Below, in pieces: positions 53,676 to 63,814 of a DNA stretch of 64,000 nt. The position numbers and the translations under genes were made by a program. Position 1 is the first letter of the stretch. Every line of letters begins with the position of its first letter. The notes beneath the pieces were generated by a model that was given only the letters and a program-made list of their open reading frames with translations, did no database searches and had not been told where the DNA came from. This DNA comes from Salipaludibacillus daqingensis (lineage in GTDB: Bacteria > Bacillota > Bacilli > Bacillales > Salisediminibacteriaceae): assembly GCF_029891575.1 (NCBI RefSeq), contig NZ_JARZHF010000007.1, positions 248,001 through 312,000 on the forward strand. Direction: 5' to 3'.

Positions 53676-54008
53676 TCACGAATCATTAGATTGATCACTT
53701 GATTTTAATTGATATACAGCATACTGAGAAAAAGCCAAAATGGCAAAAACAATGACCGTGACGAATAAAAAGGACATGCCTTCAAAAAAAGGAAGAAACA
53801 ACGCCAATATAGCATTTGTAAAAAATCCTCGCTGGTACCAAACGTTGCTCAATTGCTTCATAAAGGCAACAAAAACCATCATGGAAAAGGAAAATACAAT
53901 TAACACGGTTGTAAAATAAGGGAATTCATGTCTCATTTCAAAAGTAAAAACCATATATAGAACTAGTCCCATTGTTAGACCAATTAACGTTATTCTGTCT
54001 TTCACCAT
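53676..54008 (-). CDS. Small membrane protein, unknown
   Basis: A 110-residue product with about four hydrophobic segments (~8-24, ~31-48, ~60-75, ~78-95) and a polar tail (KSSDQSNDS). RBS GAAAGGAG precedes the ATG. Convergent with the permease gene, 2 bp apart, and divergent from the HAD gene. No family recognised. Confidence 0.6.
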   Translation of the reverse strand: MVKDRITLIGLTMGLVLYMVFTFEMRHEFPYFTTVLIVFSFSMMVFVAFMKQLSNVWYQRGFFTNAILALFLPFFEGMSFLFVTVIVFAILAFSQYAVYQLKSSDQSNDS

Positions 54009-54119
54009 AGTCGTTCTCCTTTCTTATATCTAACTATATTATATCTAAGAATACGAACAGTGAGAAGGGAGTCAGGAAAAGCAGATGGTCTACATATTAA
54101 AAAGGAAGGAATGATCAAG

Positions 54120-54785
54120 ATGAAAGCAGTTATTTTTGATTTAGATGGTGTGTTAGCAAATACAGTAGAATTCCATTATTTATCTACGAAGAAAGTGGCA
54201 GACGTACTAAATGTTCCGTTCACACGTGAGATGAATCAACAATTTCAAGGAATGAATCGGAATCATTTGATCAAACACCTTCTTAAACATACGGAGAAAC
54301 CTTTTAGTGATAAAGACATAAAAACATACGGAACGTTAAAAAATAAGACTTATCAAAATCTTATTCAAACGCTTAAACCGGAAGATGTGTTACCTGGAAT
54401 GATGACCTTTTTACTTGATTTAAAGAACCAAAACATTCAGACAGCTATTGCTTCATCCAGTTCAAACGCTAAAACAGTTTTAGAAAAGTTAGAGATCGTT
54501 TCTTTTTTCGATACGATTGTTCCTGCAGCTTCTATTACTAAAATGAAACCAGACCCAGAAATTTTTTTACGAGCGGCTGACGATTTACACGTACCTTACA
54601 ATGAGTGTGTGGCAATAGAAGATAGCGAAGCTGGAATGCAAGCAATTCAAGCAACAACAATGTTTTCTGTCGGGATTGGAAGTGATCCTCTTGTGAAAAC
54701 AGCAGATTGGCATGTTTATAAAACGGAAGATCTGACATTGACAACGCTAATTGAAAAATTCGAATGTAAAAATAACAAGCGATAA
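54120..54785 (+). CDS. Beta-phosphoglucomutase-like HAD phosphatase
   Basis: A 221-residue HAD-superfamily protein of the beta-PGM group: nucleophile FDLDGVLANTVEFHYLS (~4-20), ASSSSNAKTVL near 112, KMKPDPEIFLRAA near 141 and IEDSEAGMQA near 165. Beta-PGM converts beta-glucose-1-phosphate to glucose-6-phosphate, but the group also includes simple phosphatases. ATG at 54120 has AAGGAAGGA ~10 nt upstream; an ATG at 54111 is too close to it. No maltose or trehalose phosphorylase lies nearby. Confidence 0.8.
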   Translation: MKAVIFDLDGVLANTVEFHYLSTKKVADVLNVPFTREMNQQFQGMNRNHLIKHLLKHTEKPFSDKDIKTYGTLKNKTYQNLIQTLKPEDVLPGMMTFLLDLKNQNIQTAIASSSSNAKTVLEKLEIVSFFDTIVPAASITKMKPDPEIFLRAADDLHVPYNECVAIEDSEAGMQAIQATTMFSVGIGSDPLVKTADWHVYKTEDLTLTTLIEKFECKNNKR

Positions 54786-54970
54786 TTCCGATTTCCATAG
54801 GTAAAACTACCGACATGAAGATTCCTTGTTCATATTCTCCTTCTTTTAAGGTAAAATGACAAGTAGCAGATCTTATGACTATGTCATAATTTCAATTCGA
54901 CTGTCAGAGAAATGGCAAGAAGAGTTTGAAACGATATCATTTTTTATGAAGGAAAGGGAGAGGGAATCAT

Positions 54971-56209
54971 ATGAGTAAACGTGTTGTCGTAACAGGACTG
55001 GGGTCTATTAACCCTTTAGGAAATGATATACAAACGAGTTGGGGAAAAGTGAAAGAAGGCATTTCAGGTATTGAAACGATCACAAAATTTGATATGTCCA
55101 ACTACCAAGTAAAAGTTGCTGGGGAAGTGAAAGACTTCACCGCGAAAGATTATATGGATTTCAAAGAAGCACGAAGAATGGCTCGTTTCACACAGTTTGC
55201 TGTGGCTGCTAGTAAGATGGCGATGAATGACGCCGCGGCTGTCGTCGGAAAAGATGTGGATGCAGAACGCATTGGCGTCTGGATTGGTTCGGGCATAGGT
55301 GGACTAGACGAATTTGAAGACCAACATAAAAAATTTTTAAATAAAGGACCAAGGCGTGTAAGTCCATTTATTATTCCGATGTTTATTCCTGATATGGCAT
55401 CCGGTCGTGTATCAATAGAATTAGGTGCAAAAGCGATGAACAATTGCTCTGTTACCGCCTGTGCATCAGGTGCTAATTCCATAGGTGATGCGTTTAGAGT
55501 TGTTCAAAAAGGCGATGCTGATATGATGATCGCCGGAGGAGCGGAAGCGTCGATTACTGAAATGACGCTTGCTGGTTTTTCTAATATGACGGCATTATCG
55601 AACAATCCTGATCCTGCAACTGCCAGCCGCCCATTTGATAAAGAACGTAATGGTTTTGTGATTGCAGAAGGTGCTGGTATCCTTATTTTAGAAGAATTAG
55701 AACACGCGAAGGCCAGAGGAGCAAAAATATATGGGGAAGTAGCCGGTTATGGTGCTACTGGAGATGCATATCATATTACAACACCAGCACCGAATGGGGA
55801 AGGTGGCCAAAGAGCAATGAGACAAGCGCTCAAAGATGGCGATATTGCACCAGAAGATGTCGATTACATCAATGCACACGGGACATCAACACCGTATAAC
55901 GATTTGTATGAAACGCAAGCAATCAAAGAGGTGTTTGGACCACACGCTTACCAATTGTCCATTAGTTCTACGAAATCGATGACAGGTCATCTTTTAGGGG
56001 CTTCAGGAGCAGTCGAGGCAATATTTTCTCTTCTAGCAATAAAAGAATCCGTTATGCCACCGACAATCAACTATCATACCCCTGATGATGAAATGGATTT
56101 AGATTACGTACCTCTTCATTCAAAACCAAAAGAATTAGATGTTGTTCTATCAAACTCTCTTGGTTTTGGTGGACATAATGCAACATTATTGTTCAAAAAA
56201 TACACATAA
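54971..56209 (+). CDS. fabF: 3-oxoacyl-ACP synthase II
   Basis: Elongating condensing enzyme of fatty-acid synthesis, 412 residues. Catalytic triad Cys-His-His is intact: TACASGANS (~162), [12 protein letters not shown] (~302) and [12 protein letters not shown] (~336). RBS AAAGGGAGAGGG lies before the ATG. It stands alone, without fabH or acpP beside it, so it may be a second copy. Own terminator. Confidence 0.93.
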   Translation: MSKRVVVTGLGSINPLGNDIQTSWGKVKEGISGIETITKFDMSNYQVKVAGEVKDFTAKDYMDFKEARRMARFTQFAVAASKMAMNDAAAVVGKDVDAERIGVWIGSGIGGLDEFEDQHKKFLNKGPRRVSPFIIPMFIPDMASGRVSIELGAKAMNNCSVTACASGANSIGDAFRVVQKGDADMMIAGGAEASITEMTLAGFSNMTALSNNPDPATASRPFDKERNGFVIAEGAGILILEELEHAKARGAKIYGEVAGYGATGDAYHITTPAPNGEGGQRAMRQALKDGDIAPEDVDYINAHGTSTPYNDLYETQAIKEVFGPHAYQLSISSTKSMTGHLLGASGAVEAIFSLLAIKESVMPPTINYHTPDDEMDLDYVPLHSKPKELDVVLSNSLGFGGHNATLLFKKYT

Positions 56210-56216
56210 TGATAGG

Positions 56217-56249
56217 AACCAACTATCTTAATATGATGGTTGGTTTTTT
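56217..56249 (+). terminator. Terminator after fabF
   Basis: AACCAACTATC pairs with GATGGTTGGTT, followed by TTTTT. Confidence 0.8.
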
Positions 56250-56307
56250 CAATCTCTTTTCATCCTAGATAAAATCCGCTATAGTAATAGACGTAAGGAC
56301 GGTGGAG

Positions 56308-59300
56308 ATGGTGAAAACAATATCAGATAAACAAATACAACATAAAGATGAGCTAGATTTAACGGCAGAAGAAAAATTTCGTTTTCAAAGAGTGGAACAT
56401 AAAAAACAACAAGATACATTTGAAGTGGCATTTTGCGGTCATTTCTCAGCAGGGAAGTCAACGATATTAAATAAACTTTTACAAGCAAACGTGCTTCCAA
56501 CAAGCCCTATTCCAACAAGTGCGAACGTGATTCATATTCGCCAAGGTGATTTATCTTTATCGGTGCATAGTGAGGATAAAGATGACCTCATTTTTAACGG
56601 GGATATCCCTTGGGAACAAGTTCGAGAATGGGGCATGGACGGAAACGAATCAACTGGATTAACCATACACGCGCCGCTTCCATTTTTGGGATCCCATGGC
56701 TGTATTGTTGATACACCAGGAGTAGATTCTACAGATGAAAACCACGAAACGGTGACAGTTGAGCAACTATATACGACAGACGCTATTGTTTATGTTATGG
56801 ATTACAATCATGTTCAGTCAGAGACAAATATCTATTTTTTAACGCAACTTTCTACTTTACAAAAACCAATTTATGTCGTCATTAATCAAATAGATAAACA
56901 TAACGAAGCGGAAATTTCTATTGAAAACTTTAAATCTTCCGTCTTACAAATGATGAAAGAGTGGGACATATCCTTTATCGATATGTTTTTCACATCCATG
57001 AAACATCACGACCATCATTTAAATCAATTTAGTGAATTTGAAAAAAAGCTTAAGTCGTTACTTTATAATAGCGAGAAATTGTTAGATGGCTCACGCACGC
57101 TGATTGAAAAAGGATTTTATGAATCTATTAAAAGTAGAGTTCAGGAAGAAAAACAAGCAGCTATTCAAGATGTTTATCACACCATTCAAGAACAAGGTTA
57201 TAATCCGTCAGATATGGAGAAACAAGCAGAGATTCAACAAGACTTATATAAAATGAAACATTTTGATGAGGAAACAAGAGAAAATTATAATAAAGAGCTG
57301 AAAAGTTTGTTTCAAAATGTGACGTTATTTCCATATACCACAACGGAATTAGTTAGAAATTGGTTGGAATCTGTTCAACCTGGTTTTAAAATGGGATTGC
57401 TGTTTTCAAGTAAAAAAACAAACCAAGAACAACAAAGACGCTCGAAACTACTTACAGATGAACTTCAAGATAAAATAAAATCACAACTTTTGTTTCACGT
57501 GCGAGAATATTTCCAGCGAGTGGACAGAAAACAGTTATCTAATCCGGAGGAATTTGAAACAAGTTTACAAGCCATTTCCATTGACGTTACAGATGAATGG
57601 TTACGTGACCAAGTTATTTCGGGGCCGATAAGTAGAGAATATATCTATACATTTACGGATGATGTGACGAAAAAAATCGTTAAAATAATTCAACAACGAG
57701 CGTCACATACGTTAGATACCTATATAAAAGGCATGAGCAACACAATGGAAAACCACATTAAAATGTTACAAGAGAAGCTAGATACGTTAAATGACTTGAA
57801 ACCGTATCAAAATCAAATAGACCATATCAATCAAACATGTGATAAAAAAGTCAGCAGAATGGATGCATCTTTGAAAAACCTTCCAAAACTTCGCGATTTT
57901 TATGAAGTCATAAGAGAAACAAATCAATTAGGGTACCCATCTGTACACCTTGATATCTTTGACCATATTCATATACCTGAAACATCCGTTATTAATCGTG
58001 AGGAAGAATATGAAAAAGAATCGGACGAACTCATTTTCTCCGAAGCAGAAGTAAAACAATGGATGAAAGAAACAAAAATGATTCTAGAGAAGCGTCAAGA
58101 TTCAACGATTCTACAAAAGGAGCGAAACCAACTTCTAGACCGGATCCGTCGGAACGAAAAACAATCATATGTCGTTTCGCTGTTCGGTGCATTTAGCGCT
58201 GGAAAATCAAGTTTTGCAAATGCTCTGTTGGGAGACGATGTTATGCCCGTTTCTCCCCATCCGACAACAGCTACTGTATTGACTGTTCAACAATCTGAGA
58301 ATGATAAACAACACGGAACAGCAGTCATTACAATAAAATCAAAACAAGCATTGGAAAAAGAAGTTAAATCGATTGGTCACTCATTAGATCTCACGTTAGA
58401 TATGGACACATTTATGAATAAATGGAAACCGAATGAGCAAACCTTCGTTTCTAACTGGCAAAAAACGAGTACGAATTATTTATCAGTGATTAAAAATAGT
58501 TTACAGGAAACATCGTTTGAACTTGGTGAAACAATGACGATTACCCACAATCAACTTCAATCATTTGTCGCCGAAGAAAAAACAGCCTGTTTAGTGGAAA
58601 AAGCAACTCTTTACTATGACTGTGAACTTACTCAAAATGGGATCGTTTTAGTCGATACTCCTGGTGTGAACTCGATTCATGCTAGGCACACAAACGTTGC
58701 TTTTCAGCAATTACGTCATTCGGATGCGGTATTTTATTTAACATACTATAATCATGCTTTTTCTAAAGCTGACCACTACTTTTTACAACAATTAGGTAAG
58801 GTAAATGAAAGCTTTGCCCACGACAAACTGTATTTTATTATCAATGCAGAAGATTTAGCGGAAAACCCTGGTGAAATCAATGGTGTGAAACATCACGTCA
58901 AAGAACAATTAAAACGAAATGGAATACAGGAACCGAGGTTATATTCCCTTTCAAGTAAACAAGGGCTTTCTGAGAAAAAGGGAAACCAAAAGGGTGAATC
59001 ATCCGAATCAAGCTTTGCTCAATTCGAACATATTTTTTACGAGCGTACCATTTTAGAGTTAAAATCATTAAGTTTAACTATTTTACAGCATCATTTAGAG
59101 CAGTTTTCGAAAAAATTAGAAGATACCGTTCGGTTTATGAACGAAGACAAAGCGTCACAACAACAAAAACAAGCAGACATCAAACATACAACTCAACAAG
59201 AAATAGCGAGAGTGAAAAATGCTCCATTTGGTCATGCTGTGCAAGATGTGCAACATGAATTGGACCAATTTTCTTTATATCTTCGCCAGCGAATGATGTA

Positions 59301-59925
59301 TGTGTTAAATGATTATTATCCTTCCGTGATAAATGTTTCAATATTAACAGGATCAACAAAGAAACAATTACATGACCAACTTACTAGTGCGATCCAAGAG
59401 TGGAGAGGGCTAGGTGAACAGTTTTTGAAACAAGAATTAGAAGCCATTTCTATACGATTGGAAAATGTCATAAAAAAAGCGACAGAGAAGTGGCTTATCG
59501 CTGAAAGAAATTCTATTATAGAGGAGTTACCATATTTCTTTATTGAAGAACAAATTGATCGAGTAAAGCTTCCGATTGCAATTGGGGATATTGCATTTCC
59601 GATAGAAACAAAACCATATTTACCGTTTCTAAAATCTAAAAAAGATTTTTTTGAAAACAACAAATCAAAAGAGTTAAAAGAAATCATCGTAGCTGACGGA
59701 ACAGAAATTGCTTCTTCCATTATTTCAGCTTATGAGGAATCCTTTCGACAAGCAACACTTGACGTGTTAAGTGATCTCGAAAAAGAAATGAAAAACAGAT
59801 TAATTGAAGGTATTCAAGAAGAAAGCATTCGCTTGGATGCGATTCTTGATAAACAAGAACAAGAAAACATTCGTCAAGAGCTATCGGCATTAACATCGGT
59901 CACACAGCCTGCATTCATAAAATAG
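56308..59925 (+). CDS. dynA: Tandem dynamin-like GTPase (DynA type)
   Basis: A 1205-residue protein made of two fused bacterial dynamin modules, as in Bacillus DynA (about 1190 residues). Module 1: P-loop GHFSAGKST (~44) and DTPGVDST (~134); module 2: FGAFSAGKSSF (~625) and DTPGVNSIHA (~780). Long helical stalks follow each GTPase. Such proteins fuse or repair the membrane after phage or antibiotic damage. ATG at 56308 is preferred; GTG at 56302 is an alternative. Stands alone. Confidence 0.93.
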   Translation: MVKTISDKQIQHKDELDLTAEEKFRFQRVEHKKQQDTFEVAFCGHFSAGKSTILNKLLQANVLPTSPIPTSANVIHIRQGDLSLSVHSEDKDDLIFNGDIPWEQVREWGMDGNESTGLTIHAPLPFLGSHGCIVDTPGVDSTDENHETVTVEQLYTTDAIVYVMDYNHVQSETNIYFLTQLSTLQKPIYVVINQIDKHNEAEISIENFKSSVLQMMKEWDISFIDMFFTSMKHHDHHLNQFSEFEKKLKSLLYNSEKLLDGSRTLIEKGFYESIKSRVQEEKQAAIQDVYHTIQEQGYNPSDMEKQAEIQQDLYKMKHFDEETRENYNKELKSLFQNVTLFPYTTTELVRNWLESVQPGFKMGLLFSSKKTNQEQQRRSKLLTDELQDKIKSQLLFHVREYFQRVDRKQLSNPEEFETSLQAISIDVTDEWLRDQVISGPISREYIYTFTDDVTKKIVKIIQQRASHTLDTYIKGMSNTMENHIKMLQEKLDTLNDLKPYQNQIDHINQTCDKKVSRMDASLKNLPKLRDFYEVIRETNQLGYPSVHLDIFDHIHIPETSVINREEEYEKESDELIFSEAEVKQWMKETKMILEKRQDSTILQKERNQLLDRIRRNEKQSYVVSLFGAFSAGKSSFANALLGDDVMPVSPHPTTATVLTVQQSENDKQHGTAVITIKSKQALEKEVKSIGHSLDLTLDMDTFMNKWKPNEQTFVSNWQKTSTNYLSVIKNSLQETSFELGETMTITHNQLQSFVAEEKTACLVEKATLYYDCELTQNGIVLVDTPGVNSIHARHTNVAFQQLRHSDAVFYLTYYNHAFSKADHYFLQQLGKVNESFAHDKLYFIINAEDLAENPGEINGVKHHVKEQLKRNGIQEPRLYSLSSKQGLSEKKGNQKGESSESSFAQFEHIFYERTILELKSLSLTILQHHLEQFSKKLEDTVRFMNEDKASQQQKQADIKHTTQQEIARVKNAPFGHAVQDVQHELDQFSLYLRQRMMYVLNDYYPSVINVSILTGSTKKQLHDQLTSAIQEWRGLGEQFLKQELEAISIRLENVIKKATEKWLIAERNSIIEELPYFFIEEQIDRVKLPIAIGDIAFPIETKPYLPFLKSKKDFFENNKSKELKEIIVADGTEIASSIISAYEESFRQATLDVLSDLEKEMKNRLIEGIQEESIRLDAILDKQEQENIRQELSALTSVTQPAFIK

Positions 59926-59968
59926 TTGATTTAGGGTCACCTTAATCATGACAATGGAGGTGACATCT

Positions 59969-60118
59969 ATGGGAAAACAAAAAGGACATCGCAATAAACA
60001 AGCAGGTAGTGCGATAACAGAAAGCGTTAATCCGTTAGGACAAGCCCCAGATGATGAAAATAAAGGGGAAGTTTTAAGTAGAGAACAAGAACGAGCAAAA
60101 AAGAAAAATACGAAATAA
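59969..60118 (+). CDS. sspL: Probable small acid-soluble spore protein SspL
   Basis: A 49-residue, lysine-rich, cysteine-free peptide. The end SREQERAKKKNTK closely matches the SspL tail (ELEERAKKSNTK type), and a G...T..VNPLG-x-x-P-x-D core fits the family's pattern. Found in the spore core; minor SASP. TGGAGGTGA precedes the ATG. Single gene followed by a terminator. The call rests on motif similarity remembered from B. subtilis SspL. Confidence 0.65.
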   Translation: MGKQKGHRNKQAGSAITESVNPLGQAPDDENKGEVLSREQERAKKKNTK

Positions 60119-60123
60119 AGAAA

Positions 60124-60153
60124 AAGTCGTCTCTAACGGGAGACGACTTTTTT
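60124..60153 (+). terminator. Terminator after sspL
   Basis: AAGTCGTCTC pairs with GAGACGACTT, followed by TTTT. Confidence 0.88.
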
Positions 60154-60212
60154 GTGTCTGATTCTCTCTAACCTGAATAAACTTATAGAAAATAAAGGAG
60201 GAGTGACCACCT

Positions 60213-60911
60213 TTGAAAAAATATACCTATGTTGATTTATTACTCGCTTTGGATGTTCAAGCGGCACACCCTGGAGGACTTGAATTAACGAAACGATTAT
60301 TAGCGACTCAGCCAATTGATTCAAAAACATGCGTATTAGAAGCGGGCTGTGGCAAAGGGGAAACGGCGGCATATTTATCAGAGTCCTACCACTGCCAGGT
60401 GGTGGCGATTGATCATCACCCTGATATGGTAGCAAAAGCCGTATCAACGTGCGCTCCCTTTCCAAATGTTCATGTTAAGGAAGCAACCATTGAAGAGTTG
60501 CCCTTTCCTAATGACTCGTTTGATCTTATATTATCTGAATCGGTGTTAGCCTTTCTCCAGGCAGAAACAGGATTAAAAGAAATGTACCGGGTCTTAAAAA
60601 AAGACGGAAGCTTAATATTATTAGAAATGTCACAAAAAACTTCGATGGAAGAACCAGAGATAGAAGAAATAAAACGTTTTTATGGCATTCATAAGATACA
60701 TTCCAAAAGCGACTGGAAAAAATTATTAAACGATGTAGGTTTTTCTAAAGTGGATCAACTAAATATAACGACCGAAGGGGAAGAAGGAGTGGATGTGACA
60801 ATTACGGAAAATATGAATGATGAATTATTACAATTATTAGATGAACATAACCGATTAATGAGTAAATATGGAGATGAATTAACCTATTCAGTTTTTCACT
60901 GTGAAAAATAG
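60213..60911 (+). CDS. Class I SAM-dependent methyltransferase
   Basis: A 232-residue Rossmann-fold methyltransferase. SAM loop VLEAGCGKGETAAYL at ~41-55, acidic VVAIDHHPDMV at ~64-74, and ELPFPNDSFDLILSESVLAF at ~95-114. The small-molecule-type post-motif YRVLKKDGSLILLEM follows. The start is TTG with GGAGGAGTGA 9 nt upstream; no ATG fits better. Substrate unknown. Confidence 0.87.
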   Translation: MKKYTYVDLLLALDVQAAHPGGLELTKRLLATQPIDSKTCVLEAGCGKGETAAYLSESYHCQVVAIDHHPDMVAKAVSTCAPFPNVHVKEATIEELPFPNDSFDLILSESVLAFLQAETGLKEMYRVLKKDGSLILLEMSQKTSMEEPEIEEIKRFYGIHKIHSKSDWKKLLNDVGFSKVDQLNITTEGEEGVDVTITENMNDELLQLLDEHNRLMSKYGDELTYSVFHCEK

Positions 60912-60985
60912 CCATCATTATTTCCAATAATTAGAAGTGTCATTCGCACAACCACGGGTTTAGCCAATTCGAAAAAGGGAACATC

Positions 60986-62035
60986 ATGATATGGTCACTG
61001 AAAAAAATGAATGATCTAAACGAAACATCTTTTAGGCTATGTATCAAGAAAGCACAGGTGAATTTGATGCCCTTTATTCGAATTTTATTAACTGGGATAG
61101 CAAAACTTCTCAGTAAAGTATTTAGTATGGCTACACTGACTTTTTTCGGGAGAATTCCAACCCAAGATAGTTCTATCATCAGTTTTATGGGAATCGCATC
61201 GTTATATTGGCTTTATATTGCCGCTTCCGTCTTATTTCCAGACTTAGCAGAAATGTTTATTCCTTTCATTCCAGATGATGAAACGCTTATCAGAATTATT
61301 TCGATAGCACTTGCTATTTTATTACCATTATCCGTTGGTTTTGCCTCAACGAAAATAGAGAACAGAGATAAAGACTTTTCCTTCGTCAAACAGTTACTGA
61401 TGGGGTTTCCCTATTCCTTTATCCTAGGTTCATTATCTATGCTGCTCGTTGTCATCATACCATTACTAAAATTACCAAGTTTATTGAAGATGCACCGACA
61501 AGAACAGTTTGCGATCATGATTCGAAAAGGAAAATACGATAAGGTATTAGATGAAATAACATCGATTTTAAAGGATTATGATTTACATGTGTCTATTCAT
61601 GATCCGAAAAAACCAGTTTGGTATTGTTTTGTGGTGCTTAGCTTCGTGTTAGAACATATTTTCAATAAAAAAATTAGTAAAAAGATGAACTATATTAACG
61701 TTGAAATTGACAATGAAACAGTGGAAGTGACCATTCATGCAACAGATATTTCTATATTAGGACCGAAAAATGAAGTCCTGCAAGTGAAACATATTTTATC
61801 AGAAGAATTAAAACCTGAACATTTGTTTTTTTCGTGGGATGATTCCGTCCAACAAATAGAAGATGAAATTAATCAGTTAAATCATAAGGTAGAAAAAGGA
61901 GAATCATTTGAGTGGGATAAACTGCAGGATATAACTGCTCGTCTTCGCAGATCTTCGCTTGAAAACGAAGATTGGAATGCAATCCGTAGACAAATATACA
62001 AACTTGAACGTGACTATTATCAAATAACTAAATAA
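60986..62035 (+). CDS. Membrane protein with long C-terminal cytoplasmic part, unknown
   Basis: A 349-residue product. About four helices in residues ~50-175 (RIPTQDSSIISFMGIASLYWLYIAASVLF...), then a soluble C-terminal half with beta-like sections and a coiled-coil-like end (VQQIEDEINQLNHKVEKGE...). AAAAAGGGA lies 5 nt before this ATG; a later ATG at 61067 also has an RBS (CAGGTGA) and would drop a charged N-terminal leader. No family recognised. Confidence 0.6.
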   Translation: MIWSLKKMNDLNETSFRLCIKKAQVNLMPFIRILLTGIAKLLSKVFSMATLTFFGRIPTQDSSIISFMGIASLYWLYIAASVLFPDLAEMFIPFIPDDETLIRIISIALAILLPLSVGFASTKIENRDKDFSFVKQLLMGFPYSFILGSLSMLLVVIIPLLKLPSLLKMHRQEQFAIMIRKGKYDKVLDEITSILKDYDLHVSIHDPKKPVWYCFVVLSFVLEHIFNKKISKKMNYINVEIDNETVEVTIHATDISILGPKNEVLQVKHILSEELKPEHLFFSWDDSVQQIEDEINQLNHKVEKGESFEWDKLQDITARLRRSSLENEDWNAIRRQIYKLERDYYQITK

Positions 62036-62043
62036 TTGTAAGG

Positions 62044-62083
62044 AAAGGCTGGAGTCTATAGATTTGTAGATTTCAGCCTTTTT
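62044..62083 (+). terminator. Terminator
   Basis: AAAGGCTG pairs with CAGCCTTT with inner TCTA/TAGA, then TTTTT-like run. Confidence 0.75.
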
Positions 62084-62172
62084 CTTAGCATTTAGAATTA
62101 ATAAGAGACATGTAAAACAAGTTAGAGTGAATCATTTTTTGATTCAAATGATATTATTCACAAAAAATAATG

Positions 62173-62202
62173 TTGACATAGGTTTTATCCCCGTCATATA
62201 CT
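62173..62202 (+). promoter_or_regulatory. Promoter of the ABC importer operon
   Basis: TTGACA (62173-62178) and TATACT (62197-62202), 18-bp spacer, 54 bp before the ATPase gene. Confidence 0.75.
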
Positions 62203-62255
62203 TATATTATTAATTCCGAGTATTATCATAGGAAAAGTTAAGTTGAGGTGGGAAA

Positions 62256-63101
62256 ATGGAAAAAGTCGCAATTAATCATGTAGAAAAAACCTTCCCTGGC
62301 AAAAGCAAAAATGAATCATTTACGGTTTTTAAAGATATATCATTAACTGTCGCACCAGGTGAGTTTGTATCTTTGTTAGGCCCCTCCGGTTGTGGGAAAT
62401 CGACGTTGTTAAATATCGTTGCTGGCTTAGATCAAGCTACCGAGGGTGACGTTACAGTCGGCACAGAAAAAATCAAATCTCCTGGATCAGATCGTGGTGT
62501 TGTCTTTCAAGAAGCGGCATTAATGCCTTGGTTAACTGTACTAGAAAATGTCATGCTTGCCACGAAAAAAAAGATGAATAAGGAAGACGCTAAAAGTTCC
62601 GCTGAAAAATATCTGAAACTTGTTCATTTAAGTAAGTTTTTACACTCCTATCCTCATGAACTTTCTGGTGGGATGAAGCAACGTGTCGCTATTGCAAGAG
62701 CTTTATCCATGGACCCAAAAGTGTTATTAATGGATGAACCATTTGGCGCGCTCGATGAGCAAACAAGAATGATGCTGCATAGAGAAGTTCAATTTATTTG
62801 GGAAGAAACGAAAAAAACTATTTTGTTTGTCACCCATAATATTCGTGAATCCATTTTGCTTTCCGATCGAATTGTGCTCATGGGCACTCGACCAGGAGGG
62901 ATTCGAAAAATATATTCCGTTGATTTACCAAGGCCCCGAGATCCTGCTTCACCGGAATTTATCCAACTAGAACAAGACATTATGTCTATTCTAGGAGGAG
63001 AAATTGAAAAAGTGATGAAGGAGGAGATGGGAGATGACTTCAATTCTAAGAAAGCTAGTCTTCTTTACGGCACTGATCGTAATATGGGAAATCATATTTA
63101 G
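62256..63101 (+). CDS. ABC transporter ATP-binding protein (nitrate/sulfonate/taurine type)
   Basis: A 281-residue ABC ATPase of the SsuB/TauB/ThiZ group. Walker A GPSGCGKST (~43-51), Q-loop VFQEAALMPWLT, signature LSGGMKQRVAIARAL (~138-152), Walker B LLMDEPFGALDE (~159-170) and switch His in FVTHN. RBS TTGAGGTGGG. Its 3' end overlaps the permease gene by 68 nt in another frame, much more than usual in such operons. Confidence 0.92.
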   Translation: MEKVAINHVEKTFPGKSKNESFTVFKDISLTVAPGEFVSLLGPSGCGKSTLLNIVAGLDQATEGDVTVGTEKIKSPGSDRGVVFQEAALMPWLTVLENVMLATKKKMNKEDAKSSAEKYLKLVHLSKFLHSYPHELSGGMKQRVAIARALSMDPKVLLMDEPFGALDEQTRMMLHREVQFIWEETKKTILFVTHNIRESILLSDRIVLMGTRPGGIRKIYSVDLPRPRDPASPEFIQLEQDIMSILGGEIEKVMKEEMGDDFNSKKASLLYGTDRNMGNHI

Positions 63102-63798
63102 AGTATATTCTCAACAAACGACATACTTTCCCTCACCTTTAGGGTCTGTTCAGCAATTGTATATTGGGTTATTTGATACTGGTATATTAGCAACCGCGTT
63201 AGCAGAAAGTTTGCAACGAATTTCGATTGGTTTTAGTTTAGCTCTCCTTATTGGTGGTCTACTTGGTGTGATTATCGGTGTTTCTAAGTTAGCAGACGAA
63301 ACCTTAGGTTCATTAGTTATTGCTTTGCAGTCCGTTCCTAGTATCGTATGGTTACCAATTGCACTTGTCTTGTTTCAAGGAGGAGCAGGAGCTATTTACT
63401 TCGTTGTCATTTTAGGCGGAACTTGGGCTATGACTTTAAATGTCCGAATGGGAATTAAAAATGTCCAACCAATCTTAATTCGAGCAGCAAAAACAATGGG
63501 CTATAAAAATAGTGAATTAATTTGGAAAGTCATGCTTCCAGCCTCTATACCATCTGCTTTAACAGGGGCAAGGCTTGCATGGGCATTTGGTTGGCGCGCC
63601 TTAATGGCAGCAGAACTTATTGGTCGCGGTGGATTAGGTCGAACATTAATGGATGCACGCGATTTCTTCAATATGGATCTTGTCGTTGCAATTATGATCA
63701 TTATTTCGTGTATCGGATTAATCGTCGAGTACTTTATATTTAGCAAAATCGAGAAAAAAGTATTATCTCGCTGGGGACTTACTAACTCAGCATCATAA
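63034..63798 (+). CDS. ABC transporter permease (SsuC/TauC type)
   Basis: A 254-residue BPD-transporter inner-membrane component with 6 helices. The cytoplasmic EAA loop (RAAKTMGYKNSELIWKVMLPASIPSALTGARLAWAFGWRALMAAELI) is at ~150-197. GGAGATGGGAG precedes the ATG, inside the ATPase gene. Works with the ATPase and the lipoprotein that starts 16 nt after its stop. Confidence 0.93.
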   Translation: MTSILRKLVFFTALIVIWEIIFRVYSQQTTYFPSPLGSVQQLYIGLFDTGILATALAESLQRISIGFSLALLIGGLLGVIIGVSKLADETLGSLVIALQSVPSIVWLPIALVLFQGGAGAIYFVVILGGTWAMTLNVRMGIKNVQPILIRAAKTMGYKNSELIWKVMLPASIPSALTGARLAWAFGWRALMAAELIGRGGLGRTLMDARDFFNMDLVVAIMIIISCIGLIVEYFIFSKIEKKVLSRWGLTNSAS

Positions 63799-63814
63799 AC
63801 GAGGAGGAAATAAA

